64,000 bases of DNA, taken from the NCBI GenBank assembly GCA_934277945.1, contig CAKQWA010000010.1, positions 13,142 to 77,141 on the forward strand. The letters are read 5' to 3'. A program made the position numbers and the translations under genes. The notes below the pieces were generated by a model. That model searched no databases. It was not told the origin of the DNA and was given only the letters and a program-made list of their open reading frames with translations. Each line of letters begins with the position of its first letter. The stretch's first letter is position 1. The stretch comes from an uncultured Alphaproteobacteria bacterium (lineage in GTDB: Bacteria; Pseudomonadota; Alphaproteobacteria; CAAGCB01; CAG-977). Shown here in pieces: positions 1 through 7,975 of this stretch.

Positions 1-209
1 TCATCGAATTTCAGGACGGCGCGTACGGTTGCGGAGTCATCGGCAAAGTCGTGAACGTCACGGCAAACGAAAGCGTCATGAAAGACGGAAAAGTCGACAT
101 CTCGCTGGTGAACGCCATTGCGTACGACCCGTACACGCACGGCTATTACAAAGTGGCGGAACGCGTCGGCAACGCTTTCAAAGACGGCTTGAAACTGAAA
201 AACAAATAA
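1..209 (+). CDS. Flavin reductase family protein, C-terminal end (partial)
   Basis: Open from the left edge; the reading frame begins at base 3 and runs 68 codons to TAA at 207-209. The visible residues include IGKVVNV, a Tyr-Asp-Pro followed by HGYYKV, and RVGNAFKDGLKL near the end. This tail pattern is typical of the flavin reductase-like (DIM6/NTAB) family, which binds FMN and reduces or transfers flavin using NAD(P)H. The N-terminal FMN-binding part lies outside the window, so substrate cannot be judged. A good hairpin terminator follows within 25 bases, so the gene ends its transcription unit. The family call is by recall of the C-terminal pattern and is moderately sure. Confidence 0.6.
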   Translation, partial: IEFQDGAYGCGVIGKVVNVTANESVMKDGKVDISLVNAIAYDPYTHGYYKVAERVGNAFKDGLKLKNK

Positions 210-230
210 AATCAAAACGTCAAATTTTTC

Positions 231-261
231 GGGCGCAATCGCGAAAGGTTGCGCCTTTTTT
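231..261 (+). terminator. Rho-independent terminator after the flavin reductase gene
   Basis: GGCGCAA and TTGCGCC form a GC-rich stem around a short loop and are followed directly by six T residues. It sits 22 bases after the stop codon. Confidence 0.8.
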
Positions 262-324
262 CATGCAACAAACCGCGCGCGCATCGCCCGCTGTTCGCCG
301 CTCCCCGAACACCCGCGCAAAACG

Positions 325-352
325 AAAAAGCCCTTGAAAATCAAGGGCTTTT
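325..352 (-). terminator. Terminator of the tRNA-Met gene
   Basis: AAAAGCCCTTGA and TCAAGGGCTTTT form a 12-bp stem with a 3-base loop. Read on the minus strand it ends in a T-run and lies just 3' of the tRNA. Confidence 0.75.
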
Positions 353-356
353 GAAA

Positions 357-433
357 TGGTAGCGGCTCCCAGATTCGAACTGGGGACACACGGATTATGA
401 TTCCGTTGCTCTAACCAACTGAGCTAAGCCGCC
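357..433 (-). tRNA. tRNA-Met(CAT), elongator type
   Basis: The minus strand folds into a full cloverleaf of 77 bases with an encoded CCA end. The acceptor stem is GGCGGCT pairing with AGCCGCT (a G-T pair at the first position), the D-arm has AGCTCAGTTGGTTAGAGC, and the anticodon loop is ATCATAA with anticodon CAT. The sequence matches elongator tRNA-Met rather than initiator tRNA, which lacks a paired first base and carries three G-C pairs in the anticodon stem. A CAT tRNA modified to read AUA (Ile) is the alternative and is less likely. Confidence 0.9.
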
Positions 434-493
434 ATGCGTCTGGGGTGATGTTTATAAGATAATCATCCCCGTGTCAAGCGTTTTTTTACGCAC

Positions 494-1189
494 TCAATCC
501 GATTTTTTATCATTTTCGGCGTTTTGAAGCGCGTGAATTTCCTTTTCCAGCGATTTGATTTCGTTTTTCAGCTTGTCAATCGTCTTTTGCAAGGGGTCGA
601 CCGCGTCCGCGCTTGCGCCGTAAGCGGCAAACGCGGGTTCGGCGGCGTTCTTTTTCGCCGTGATGACGCGCGCCGGCACGCCGACAGCCGTCGCTTTTTC
701 CGGCACGTCTTTCAGCACCACCGCGTTCGACCCGATGCGCGCGTCGCTGCCGATGACGACCGGTCCCAGAATTTTCGCCCCCGCGCCGACAATCACACGG
801 TCGCGCAACGTCGGATGACGCTTGCCTTTTTGCGTGCTTGTCCCGCCCAGCGTCACGCCGTGGTACAGCGTCACGTCGTCGCCGATTTCAGCCGTTTCGC
901 CGACGACAAGCCCTGTCGCGTGGTCGATGAACAACCTTTTGCCGATTCGGGCGGCGGGGTGGATGTCCACGCCCGTCAAAAGCCGCGCGGTCGAAGAAAC
1001 CAGTCTGGCGAGCAGATAAAATTTTTTATTCCACAAAAAATGCGCGATGCGGTACAAAACGACGGCGTGAAACCCCGGATAGCACAGAAACACTTCAATT
1101 TTCGAGCGGGCGGCGGGGTCTTTCGACACGGCGTTCGCCATGTCCTGCGCCAAAGGGGTGAATAAATCTTCGCGGATATGCTTGAACAT
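494..1189 (-). CDS. cysE: Serine O-acetyltransferase
   Basis: Acetylates L-serine with acetyl-CoA to O-acetylserine, the first step of cysteine synthesis, in the cytoplasm. The 231-residue protein has the short N-terminal helical domain, then a left-handed beta-helix of hexapeptide repeats. Diagnostic blocks are DIHPAARIGKRLFIDHATG (around residue 75), VVGETAEIGDDVTLYHGVTLGG, and KRHPTL with the catalytic His region. The last 35 residues form a charged, likely coiled-coil tail (KLKNEIKSLEKEIHAL) that is not part of the core family. Start is ATG at 1189. It is divergent from the alpha/beta hydrolase gene across a 70-base promoter region that contains a dyad. Family assignment is secure. Confidence 0.95.
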   Translation of the reverse strand: MFKHIREDLFTPLAQDMANAVSKDPAARSKIEVFLCYPGFHAVVLYRIAHFLWNKKFYLLARLVSSTARLLTGVDIHPAARIGKRLFIDHATGLVVGETAEIGDDVTLYHGVTLGGTSTQKGKRHPTLRDRVIVGAGAKILGPVVIGSDARIGSNAVVLKDVPEKATAVGVPARVITAKKNAAEPAFAAYGASADAVDPLQKTIDKLKNEIKSLEKEIHALQNAENDKKSD

Positions 1190-1219
1190 TTGACCGACTT
1201 TTCTGTATGATGTTATAAA
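1190..1219 (+). promoter_or_regulatory. Likely sigma-70 promoter for the alpha/beta hydrolase gene, overlapping a dyad
   Basis: TTGACC (1190-1195) and TATAAA (1214-1219) are separated by 18 bases. GTTATAA (1212-1218) and TTATAAC (1231-1237) form a 7-bp inverted repeat overlapping the -10 box in the cysE-hydrolase divergent region. The dyad could be an operator, or simply opposed -10 elements. Confidence 0.45.
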
Positions 1220-1259
1220 CCGACGATTTGTTATAACTTACCGTAAACAAGGTTGCAAG

Positions 1260-1970
1260 ATGCGTGAAGTGTTTTTTAACGGTCCCGAGGGCCGTCTGGA
1301 AGGAAAATATCAGGAAGGCAGTTCCCCCGAATCGCCTTTGGCTTTGGTGTTGCATCCGAATTCGCTGGAAGGCGGGTCGATGAACAACAAAGTGACCTAC
1401 GCCCTGTTCCAGACGTTCGTTCACATGGGGTTTTCCGTCCTGCGTTTCAATTTTCGCGGAGTCGGACGCTCGCAAGGCGTTTTTGACGGCGGCGCGGGCG
1501 AACTGGGCGACGCGGCGGCGGCGCTGGACTGGATGCAAACACTCAACCGCGATGCGAAAAACTTCTGGATTGCGGGATATTCCTTCGGCGCGTGGATCGG
1601 TATGCAGTTGCTGATGCGCCGTCCGGAAATCAACGGATTCATTTCCGTCGCGCCTCCCGCGAACACGAAAGATTTTTCGTTCCTTGCGCCCTGCCCCTCA
1701 TCGGGACTGATTGTTTCGGGCGCGCTGGACGAACAGGTCACCGAAGCGTCCGTTTGCGCGCTGGCTGACAAATTGGCGGGACAGCGCAACACGTTCATCG
1801 GGTACAAATCCCTGCCGCACGCGGACCATTCGTTCGACAACAATTTAAGCGAATTGTCCCGCGCCGTGCGCGATTACGTCAATGAACTGACTTTGCGCAG
1901 ACAGAAAAAAGCGGCAAAACTGCGGGCGAACAAAAAGCGCGCCAAAGAAGCCGCGGAAAATCACGGCTGA
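1260..1970 (+). CDS. Alpha/beta hydrolase (COG2945-like)
   Basis: A 236-residue soluble protein with the small alpha/beta-hydrolase fold. Visible landmarks are the strand-loop LVLHPNSLEGGSM near residue 30, RFNFRGVGRSQG (oxyanion-side loop), the nucleophile elbow GYSFG near residue 106 with Ser as nucleophile, a Gly-Ala-Leu-Asp-Glu acid loop (SGALDEQV), and the catalytic His region LPHADHSF. The last 25 residues are Lys/Ala rich (RRQKKAAKLRANKKRAKEAA) and probably an extension outside the fold. Family members are widespread in proteobacteria but their natural substrate is not established. Start ATG at 1260 has only a weak ribosome site. A symporter gene follows 17 bases later, so the two may be co-transcribed. 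Confidence 0.8.
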   Translation: MREVFFNGPEGRLEGKYQEGSSPESPLALVLHPNSLEGGSMNNKVTYALFQTFVHMGFSVLRFNFRGVGRSQGVFDGGAGELGDAAAALDWMQTLNRDAKNFWIAGYSFGAWIGMQLLMRRPEINGFISVAPPANTKDFSFLAPCPSSGLIVSGALDEQVTEASVCALADKLAGQRNTFIGYKSLPHADHSFDNNLSELSRAVRDYVNELTLRRQKKAAKLRANKKRAKEAAENHG

Positions 1971-1987
1971 TACAGGAAAATCATTTT

Positions 1988-3334
1988 ATGTCCGACATTA
2001 TTTCGACGATAGCGAATATCGTTTGGGGCGTGCCCGTCATCGTGTTGATCATGGGCACGGGGTTGTTGCTGACCGTCCGCACGAAAGGTTTGCAATTCAC
2101 AAAATTGTTTTACGCGCTGAAACTGGCGTTTTGGGAAAAATCCGACAAAACGTCGCAGGGCGACATTTCCAACTTCCAGTCGCTGATGGTCGCTTTGGCG
2201 GCGACGGTCGGCACGGGCAACATCGTCGGCGTCGCAACCGCGATCGTGCTGGGCGGACCGGGGGCTTTGGCGTGGATGTGGCTGTCCGCTCTGGTCGGCA
2301 TGGTCACGAAATACGCCGAAGCGGTGCTGGCGGTGAAATATCGCGTCACGGATGAAAAAGGCAATATGTCCGGCGGTCCGATGTACTATCTGGAAAAAGG
2401 TCTGCATCTGCGCAAATTGGGCTTGGCGTTCGCGCTGTTCGCCATTTTCGCGTCGTTCGGCATCGGGTCGGGCGTGCAGACGAACTCCATCGCCGAAGCG
2501 CTGAAAGCCGCTTTCAACGTGCCGGAAACCGTGACGGGCGCGGTCATTTTCGTTTGCGTCGCGGCGGTCATTCTGGGCGGCGTGAAGTGCATCGGACGCG
2601 TGTCCTCCGTCTTTGTGCCGGCGATGATCGTGTTCTACATGGGCGCGTCGCTGTACGTCATTTGCACGCACTTTTCGATGATTCCGCAAGTCTTCGCCAT
2701 GATTGTCAAAGGCGCGTTTTCCGCCGAAGCCTTTGCGGGCGGCATGGCGGGCGCGGCAATTCGCTACGGCGTGGCGCGCGGCATTTTCTCGAACGAGGCG
2801 GGCTTGGGTTCCGCGCCCATCGCGGCGGCGGCGGCGAAAACCGATCATCCGTGCCGGCAGGCTCTGGTTTCCATGACGCAGACGTTTTTGGACACGATCG
2901 TCATTTGCTCCATGACGGGCTTTATTTTGCTTGTCGGCGGCGAATACGGCAAAGATTTAAGCGGCGCGGCGCTGACGGCGGCGACTTTCCAAAAAGTCAT
3001 GGGACCCTGCGGCGCGTACATCGTCGCCATCAGCCTGACGACTTTCGCCTTTTCGACGGTTTTGGGCTGGTCGTACTACGGCGAGCGGAGCGCGTATTAC
3101 CTGTTCGGACAAAAGGGCGTCCTGCCGTATAAATGCGTTTTCATCACATTCGCCGTTTTGGGCGCGGTGACGAAAGATTTGAACTTGGTGTGGGATTTGT
3201 CCGACATTTTCAACGCGCTGATGGCCATTCCGAACCTGATCGGCATCATCGGTCTGTCGGGCGTTGTCGCGGCTGAAACGAACGCGTTTTTAAAGGTCGT
3301 CCAAGCCGAAAAAGAAGCGAAAAAAGCGGCATGA
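1988..3334 (+). CDS. Sodium:alanine/amino-acid symporter (AGCS family)
   Basis: An inner-membrane transporter of 448 residues that imports small neutral amino acids with sodium ions. The N-terminal GVPVIVLIMGTGLLLTVRTKG segment, the TVGTGNIVGVATAI motif, the WMWLSALVGMVTKYAEAVLAV motif and the later FSNEAGLGSAPIAAAAA block are hallmarks of the AGCS family (AlsT/DagA type). About ten hydrophobic helices are visible. Substrate (alanine or glycine) cannot be told from sequence. Its stop overlaps the start of the next gene by four bases (ATGA), which suggests translational coupling to the kinase-like protein. Confidence 0.92.
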   Translation: MSDIISTIANIVWGVPVIVLIMGTGLLLTVRTKGLQFTKLFYALKLAFWEKSDKTSQGDISNFQSLMVALAATVGTGNIVGVATAIVLGGPGALAWMWLSALVGMVTKYAEAVLAVKYRVTDEKGNMSGGPMYYLEKGLHLRKLGLAFALFAIFASFGIGSGVQTNSIAEALKAAFNVPETVTGAVIFVCVAAVILGGVKCIGRVSSVFVPAMIVFYMGASLYVICTHFSMIPQVFAMIVKGAFSAEAFAGGMAGAAIRYGVARGIFSNEAGLGSAPIAAAAAKTDHPCRQALVSMTQTFLDTIVICSMTGFILLVGGEYGKDLSGAALTAATFQKVMGPCGAYIVAISLTTFAFSTVLGWSYYGERSAYYLFGQKGVLPYKCVFITFAVLGAVTKDLNLVWDLSDIFNALMAIPNLIGIIGLSGVVAAETNAFLKVVQAEKEAKKAA

Positions 3335-4140
3335 CCGCGCGCCTGTTCGTCATCGAGGGCACGGCGGCTTCGGGCAAAAGCGCGACGGCGAAATTCGTCG
3401 CCGATTGCCTGCGTCTGAAAGGGCGGCGCGTCGTTTGCATCGACGAGGGTTCAAACGCAAACCCCGCCGATTACGAAGCGCACGCCTTTTTGAACGACGC
3501 GGCTTTAACGCACTTTACGGATTTTGAAAAACAGCAGATTTTCGCGGTCGGCTATCGCGAATCGGGGGGAATTGCCGCGCCGCTGACGGAATTTTCGGGA
3601 GATTTGCTCAAAAAATTGATGCATTTCAAAATCTACGATTTTCTGCCGTGGGAAACGGAAAAGCCCGTCATGCTGGACAAATGGCGCAAATTCGCGGCGA
3701 CGGCGAAAACGGACGCGACGTATGTGCTGAATGCCGTCCTGCTGCAAAATCCGTTTTGCGAAACCATGATGCGCTTCGGATTTCCGCTTGAAACGACGAG
3801 GGAATATGTGCGGGAAATCTGTGCCGCCGCCGCCCCGCTCTCCCCCGCCGTCATCTATCTGCACAACGCGAATATCGGGCAAAGCGTGAAAAACGTCGTG
3901 CGGGAACGCGGGAAAAGGTGGCTGAACGCGGTCGTGTCGTACCACGAAAACGGCGCGTTCGGCAAAAGCGTCGGCGCGAAAGGATTTGACGGCTACATCG
4001 CCTGCCTGACGGAACGCCAAAAGCGCGAATTGGAAATCCTGCCGACCCTGCCCGTCGCGTCGACCGTCATAGAAAACGCCAACGCCGATTGGCAGACCGC
4101 GCACGCTCAAATCGCCGCTTTCGTCAACCGAATCGGGTAA
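3331..4140 (+). CDS. P-loop kinase-like protein of unknown substrate
   Basis: A 269-residue protein that opens with a strand and a Walker A loop, EGTAASGKSATAKF (residues about 9-22), followed by RRVVCIDEGSNANPADY. This layout resembles deoxynucleoside or thymidylate-kinase-like P-loop phosphotransferases, or the uncharacterised ATP-binding proteins found mainly in Firmicutes. A DKWRKF segment at about residue 112 could be an Asp-Arg pair near the phosphate. I do not recognise the substrate. It overlaps the AGCS symporter gene by ATGA, so it is almost certainly co-translated with it. No membrane segments or signal peptide are present. Confidence 0.55.
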   Translation: MTARLFVIEGTAASGKSATAKFVADCLRLKGRRVVCIDEGSNANPADYEAHAFLNDAALTHFTDFEKQQIFAVGYRESGGIAAPLTEFSGDLLKKLMHFKIYDFLPWETEKPVMLDKWRKFAATAKTDATYVLNAVLLQNPFCETMMRFGFPLETTREYVREICAAAAPLSPAVIYLHNANIGQSVKNVVRERGKRWLNAVVSYHENGAFGKSVGAKGFDGYIACLTERQKRELEILPTLPVASTVIENANADWQTAHAQIAAFVNRIG

Positions 4141-4517
4141 TCAAATCCCGCTTTTTGCTACGTAACGCGCGGGCGGACGCTCCTTGAAATGATTGAGCGT
4201 CCGGCGATACGCCCGCCGACACGGCAAAAGCGTTTTCCGCGACAAAAAGCACGCGCGCCGTCATCACTCGCCAATCGCCGCAACAGGTTTGTTTGCGTAA
4301 AAATCCGGCGCAATGCAATACCGGAAACGAGCGCAATACCGCCGTTTCCCCGCCGCGCTCCGTTCCGCCGGATACCAATGCGCCGACGCCGCCTAAACGC
4401 CGTCACCCGCAAAACAGTCGCCGCGCTCTTGCGGTGTGTCACGCCTTGCGCGTCCGGAACGCCGTCGCTCTCAAAAAACAACCGGCGCGCGCATTCACAT
4501 TGTTTTACAAAGCGGCT
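4141..4517. other. Intergenic region of 377 bases holding one strong hairpin
   Basis: Between the two convergent genes no frame has a ribosome site or recognisable product; translated frames are arginine-rich, as expected from non-coding GC-rich DNA. A two-part hairpin lies at 4169-4216: GCGGGCG (4169-4175) pairs with CGCCCGC (4210-4216) and, directly inside, GACGCTC (4176-4182) pairs with GAGCGTC (4195-4201), leaving an 8-base bulge on one side. There is no T-run after it, so it is not a classic terminator, although it may still protect or stop transcripts from the symporter operon. Nothing else was recognised. Confidence 0.5.
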
Positions 4518-7295
4518 TTAAGCTTTTTTCAGGTACTTTTTCAAGTATTGTCCCGTGTAGCTTTGCCGACATTCCGCCACACGTTCGGGCGTGCCCGCAA
4601 CGACGATTTCACCGCCGCCGTCGCCGCCCTCGCGTCCCAAATCAATGATGTAGTCCGCCGTTTTAATGACTTCCAGATTGTGTTCTATGACGACGACCGT
4701 ATTGCCCTGATCGACCAGTTTATGCAGAACTTCAAGCAATTTCGCGACGTCCTCAAAGTGCAGACCCGTCGTCGGTTCGTCCAAGATGTACAGCGTTTTG
4801 CCCGTCGCGCGCTTGGAGAGTTCCTTTGACAATTTGACACGCTGGGCTTCGCCGCCCGACAGCGTCGTCGCCGACTGCCCCAGCCGGACATAGCCCAAGC
4901 CGACCGCTTGCAGCAATTTCAATTTGTCGCGCACGCTCGGCACGGCGTCAAAGAATTTCACCGCGTCGTCAACCGTCATTTCCAGCACGTCGGCGATGGA
5001 TTTGCCGCGATATTTGACTTCCAGCGTTTCGCGGTTGTAGCGTTTGCCCTTACATTCGTCGCACGTCACATAAACGTCGGGCAAAAAATGCATTTCGATT
5101 TTCATTACGCCGTCGCCCTGACACGCTTCGCACCGTCCGTTTTTCACGTTGAACGAAAAGCGTCCCGCTTTGTAGCCGCGCAGTTTCGCTTCGGGCGTTT
5201 GCGCGAACAATTCGCGGATGAACGAAAACACGCCCGTATACGTTGCGGGATTGCTTCGCGGCGTGCGTCCGATCGGCGATTGGTCGATGTCGATCACCTT
5301 GTCGATGTTTTCAAGTCCCGCGATATCTTTGCAATGCCCCGCGTACAGCCGCGTTCCGTTGAGCCTTTTCGCCAGATTTTTGTACAGCGTTTCAATGACA
5401 AGCGACGATTTGCCGCCGCCCGAAACGCCCGTGACGCACGTCAGCGTGCCGAGAGGAAAATCGACCGTGATGTTTTTCAGATTGTTTGTCGTCGCGCCGA
5501 TGACGGTCAGTTTTTTGCCGTTTCCCTTGCGTCTTGTTTCGGGCACGGCGATTTTGCGCTTGCCGGACAGATACAGCCCCGTCAGGCTTTCGGGATTTTT
5601 CTCCAATTCCTTTGCCGAGCCGACGGCGACGACGTTTCCGCCGTTCGTCCCCGCGCCTTTGCCCATATCGACGATTAAATCGGCGGCGCGCATTGTGTCC
5701 TCGTCGTGTTCGACAACGACGACGGTGTTGCCCAAATCGCGCAGATGAAACAGCGTTTGCAGCAGTTTGTCGTTGTCGCGCTGATGCAGCCCTATCGACG
5801 GTTCGTCAAGCACATACAGCACGCCCGTCAAGCCCGACCCGATTTGCGACGCCAGACGGATGCGCTGGCTTTCCCCGCCGGACAGCGTGCCGGACGAGCG
5901 CGCCAAAGACAGATACCCCAGCCCGACGTTGTTTAAAAAGCGCAGACGTTCCGCCGTTTCAGCGATAATCCGCCGTCCGATTTCGCGTTTTTGCGGCGCG
6001 AGTTTGTCCGTCAGCGCCGTAAACCAGTCGTAAGCCTGCGCAATCGACATATTCGTCACGTCGGCGATGTCCAGCCCGTCGATTTTGACCGCCAGCGCTT
6101 CGGGACGCAACCGCTTGCCCCCGCACGCCGCGCACGGCGAATTGTTCTGGTAATGCGTGATTTCTTCGCGCATCCATTCGGAATCCGTCTGCAAATAACG
6201 GCGTTCCATGTTCGGAATGACCCCCTCGAACCCGTGAGAGCCGTACAAAATCCCCTTTTTGACATCTTCGGGCAAATCGCGCCAAGGCGTGTTCAAATCG
6301 ACGTTGAAATGGCGGCAGACGTGCATCACCGCCTGTTCGTGCCACGGATACAAATCGCCGGACGCGCTTGTCCACGGCGCAATCGCTCCTTTCGCCAGCG
6401 TTTTGGAATCATCCGGAATGACCAAAGCCGCGTCAATGTACAATTTCACGCCCAAGCCTTCGCACACGGGACAAAAGCCGTGCGGATTGTTGAACGAAAA
6501 CAGGCGCGGTTCGATTTCTTCAATCGTAAACCCGCTGACAGGACAGGAATAGCGCGACGACAAGAGCGTTTCCTCGTTCGTGACGGCGTTCTGCACGACT
6601 GCCAGTCCGTCGGAAAGCCCCAAAGCCGTTTCAAACGAATCCGCCAAGCGCGATTCGATGCCCGCTTTGACGACCAGACGGTCGACGACGACGGCGATGT
6701 CGTGTTTTAAATTCTTGTTGAGTTCCGGCGTTTCCTCGATATCGTACACCGTGCCGTCGATTTTAACGCGCTGAAAGCCCTTTTTTTGAAATTCCCTGAT
6801 TTCCTTTTTGTATTCGCCTTTGCGCGCGCGCACGACGGGAGCCAGAAGCATCAGTTTCGTCCCCTCCGGAAACGCCATGACGCGATCAACCATTTGCGAC
6901 ACGGACAGGCTTTCAATGGGCAGTCCCGTCGCGGGCGAATACGGCACGCCGATGCGCGCCCACAGCAAGCGCATATAATCGTAAATTTCCGTCACCGTGC
7001 CGACAATGGACCGCGGATTGTGCGACGTCGTTTTCTGCTCGATTGAAATGGCGGGAGCAAGCCCCTCGATCAAATCGACGTCGGGCTTTTTCATCAAATC
7101 GACGAACTGGCGGGCGTACGCGGACAGACTTTCGACATAGCGGCGCTGACCCTCGGCGTACAGCGTGTCGAACGCCAAAGACGATTTGCCCGACCCCGAC
7201 AGCCCCGTCACAACGACCAGTTTGTTTTTGGGAATGTCAACGTCGACGTCTTTTAAATTATGCTCTCTGGCGCCGCGAATCTTGATGCTGTCCAT
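4518..7295 (-). CDS. uvrA: Excinuclease ABC subunit A
   Basis: The damage-recognition ATPase of nucleotide excision repair; it dimerises and loads UvrB on damaged DNA. The 925-residue product is full length for the family (about 940). It starts MDSIKIRGAREHNLKDVDVD, with Walker A GLSGSGKSS at residues 31-39, the family block YVESLSAYARQF, the C-PVC zinc region and SFNNPHGFCPVCEG. The first ABC signature is LSGGESQRIRLASQIG. The second half has Walker A GVSGGGKSS, the zinc module CEACQGDG...CDECKG, and signature LSGGEAQRVKL with DEPTTGLH. ATG at 7295 follows the ribosome site AAAGGAG. A near-match to the alphaproteobacterial LexA box lies 25 bases upstream, so SOS control is likely. Confidence 0.98.
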   Translation of the reverse strand: MDSIKIRGAREHNLKDVDVDIPKNKLVVVTGLSGSGKSSLAFDTLYAEGQRRYVESLSAYARQFVDLMKKPDVDLIEGLAPAISIEQKTTSHNPRSIVGTVTEIYDYMRLLWARIGVPYSPATGLPIESLSVSQMVDRVMAFPEGTKLMLLAPVVRARKGEYKKEIREFQKKGFQRVKIDGTVYDIEETPELNKNLKHDIAVVVDRLVVKAGIESRLADSFETALGLSDGLAVVQNAVTNEETLLSSRYSCPVSGFTIEEIEPRLFSFNNPHGFCPVCEGLGVKLYIDAALVIPDDSKTLAKGAIAPWTSASGDLYPWHEQAVMHVCRHFNVDLNTPWRDLPEDVKKGILYGSHGFEGVIPNMERRYLQTDSEWMREEITHYQNNSPCAACGGKRLRPEALAVKIDGLDIADVTNMSIAQAYDWFTALTDKLAPQKREIGRRIIAETAERLRFLNNVGLGYLSLARSSGTLSGGESQRIRLASQIGSGLTGVLYVLDEPSIGLHQRDNDKLLQTLFHLRDLGNTVVVVEHDEDTMRAADLIVDMGKGAGTNGGNVVAVGSAKELEKNPESLTGLYLSGKRKIAVPETRRKGNGKKLTVIGATTNNLKNITVDFPLGTLTCVTGVSGGGKSSLVIETLYKNLAKRLNGTRLYAGHCKDIAGLENIDKVIDIDQSPIGRTPRSNPATYTGVFSFIRELFAQTPEAKLRGYKAGRFSFNVKNGRCEACQGDGVMKIEMHFLPDVYVTCDECKGKRYNRETLEVKYRGKSIADVLEMTVDDAVKFFDAVPSVRDKLKLLQAVGLGYVRLGQSATTLSGGEAQRVKLSKELSKRATGKTLYILDEPTTGLHFEDVAKLLEVLHKLVDQGNTVVVIEHNLEVIKTADYIIDLGREGGDGGGEIVVAGTPERVAECRQSYTGQYLKKYLKKA

Positions 7296-7319
7296 TGATT
7301 TTCTCCTTTGAGAAAAAGA

Positions 7320-7334
7320 GAATAAAACAAGAAC
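7320..7334 (-). promoter_or_regulatory. Putative LexA (SOS) box upstream of uvrA
   Basis: Read on the minus strand this is GTTC-TTGTTTT-ATTC, one base from the alphaproteobacterial consensus GTTC-N7-GTTC with exact 7-base spacing. It lies 25 bases before the uvrA start codon. The match is by eye only. Confidence 0.45.
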
Positions 7335-7374
7335 GTTGAAATTGCAATATCAACTTGAAGCGCGGCGCGGATTT

Positions 7375-7878
7375 TTATTCGCCCTGAATTTGCGTCGGCG
7401 GCGCGCTTTCCTGCACCACCTGTTCGCCCGACCCTTGCGGCGCGGGGCAGATGCGGCGTTTATTCTTGAAGATGTAATTGAAGCAGCGGTTGTCCTCCTG
7501 CTGCTGAATCGCTTTGAACGTGTCGACGAACTGCGGAATGGAGCGCATGGCGCGGTCGAACGAATAATTCGGGTAGCGGCGGCAGAAATCGTATATTTCT
7601 TTAAGCAGGGCGGTTTCGTCGTCTTTCATCGCCCAGCCGATCAAGCGTCCCTGAAACACGTCCTGCAACGCGGCGGCGTATCCGCGCACCATGGCGAGAA
7701 TGGAAACGACCTCCTGCACGTCCTGCGGCGACGGATCGGCGTTTTTCAGCACGACTTTCACATAACTGTCGGTGAAATTCAGGCACATCAGCCCGCTGTT
7801 CTGCTGGGCGTTCGCGGCGGGCGCGGCGGCGAATACGGCGAAAACGAAAGCGCAAAGAAAATGTTTCAAACGCGTCAT
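7375..7878 (-). CDS. Small secreted protein of unknown function (possibly HdeA/Rap1a-like)
   Basis: A 167-residue protein with a clear Sec signal peptide (MTRLKHFLCAFVFAVFAAAPAANA, cleavage after Ala-Asn-Ala at about residue 24). The mature part is helical, with LMCLNFTDSYVKVVL, IYDFCRRYPNYSFDRAM and NRCFNYIFKNKRRICPAP carrying four cysteines that could form two disulfides. The order of a Cys near the N-terminus, a glycine-tyrosine stretch (VRGYAAALQ) and a Cys-Arg-Arg-x-Pro motif recalls periplasmic HdeA/HdeB or Rap1a-like proteins, but similarity is weak. It stands alone, divergent from the metallo-hydrolase gene. Function is not assigned. Confidence 0.65.
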   Translation of the reverse strand: MTRLKHFLCAFVFAVFAAAPAANAQQNSGLMCLNFTDSYVKVVLKNADPSPQDVQEVVSILAMVRGYAAALQDVFQGRLIGWAMKDDETALLKEIYDFCRRYPNYSFDRAMRSIPQFVDTFKAIQQQEDNRCFNYIFKNKRRICPAPQGSGEQVVQESAPPTQIQGE

Positions 7879-7975
7879 GGCTTCATCCTTTGAAAAATAA
7901 ATTTATTTCATCATAGCGTTACATTCCAAAAAATGATATCTTTATTATCGTCATTTTACGGAATTGGTGGAAAAT

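Noticed and set aside
4158..4829. Several 70-180 codon frames in the gap before uvrA
   Set aside because: Arginine-rich, no ribosome sites, and partly inside uvrA; treated as non-coding.
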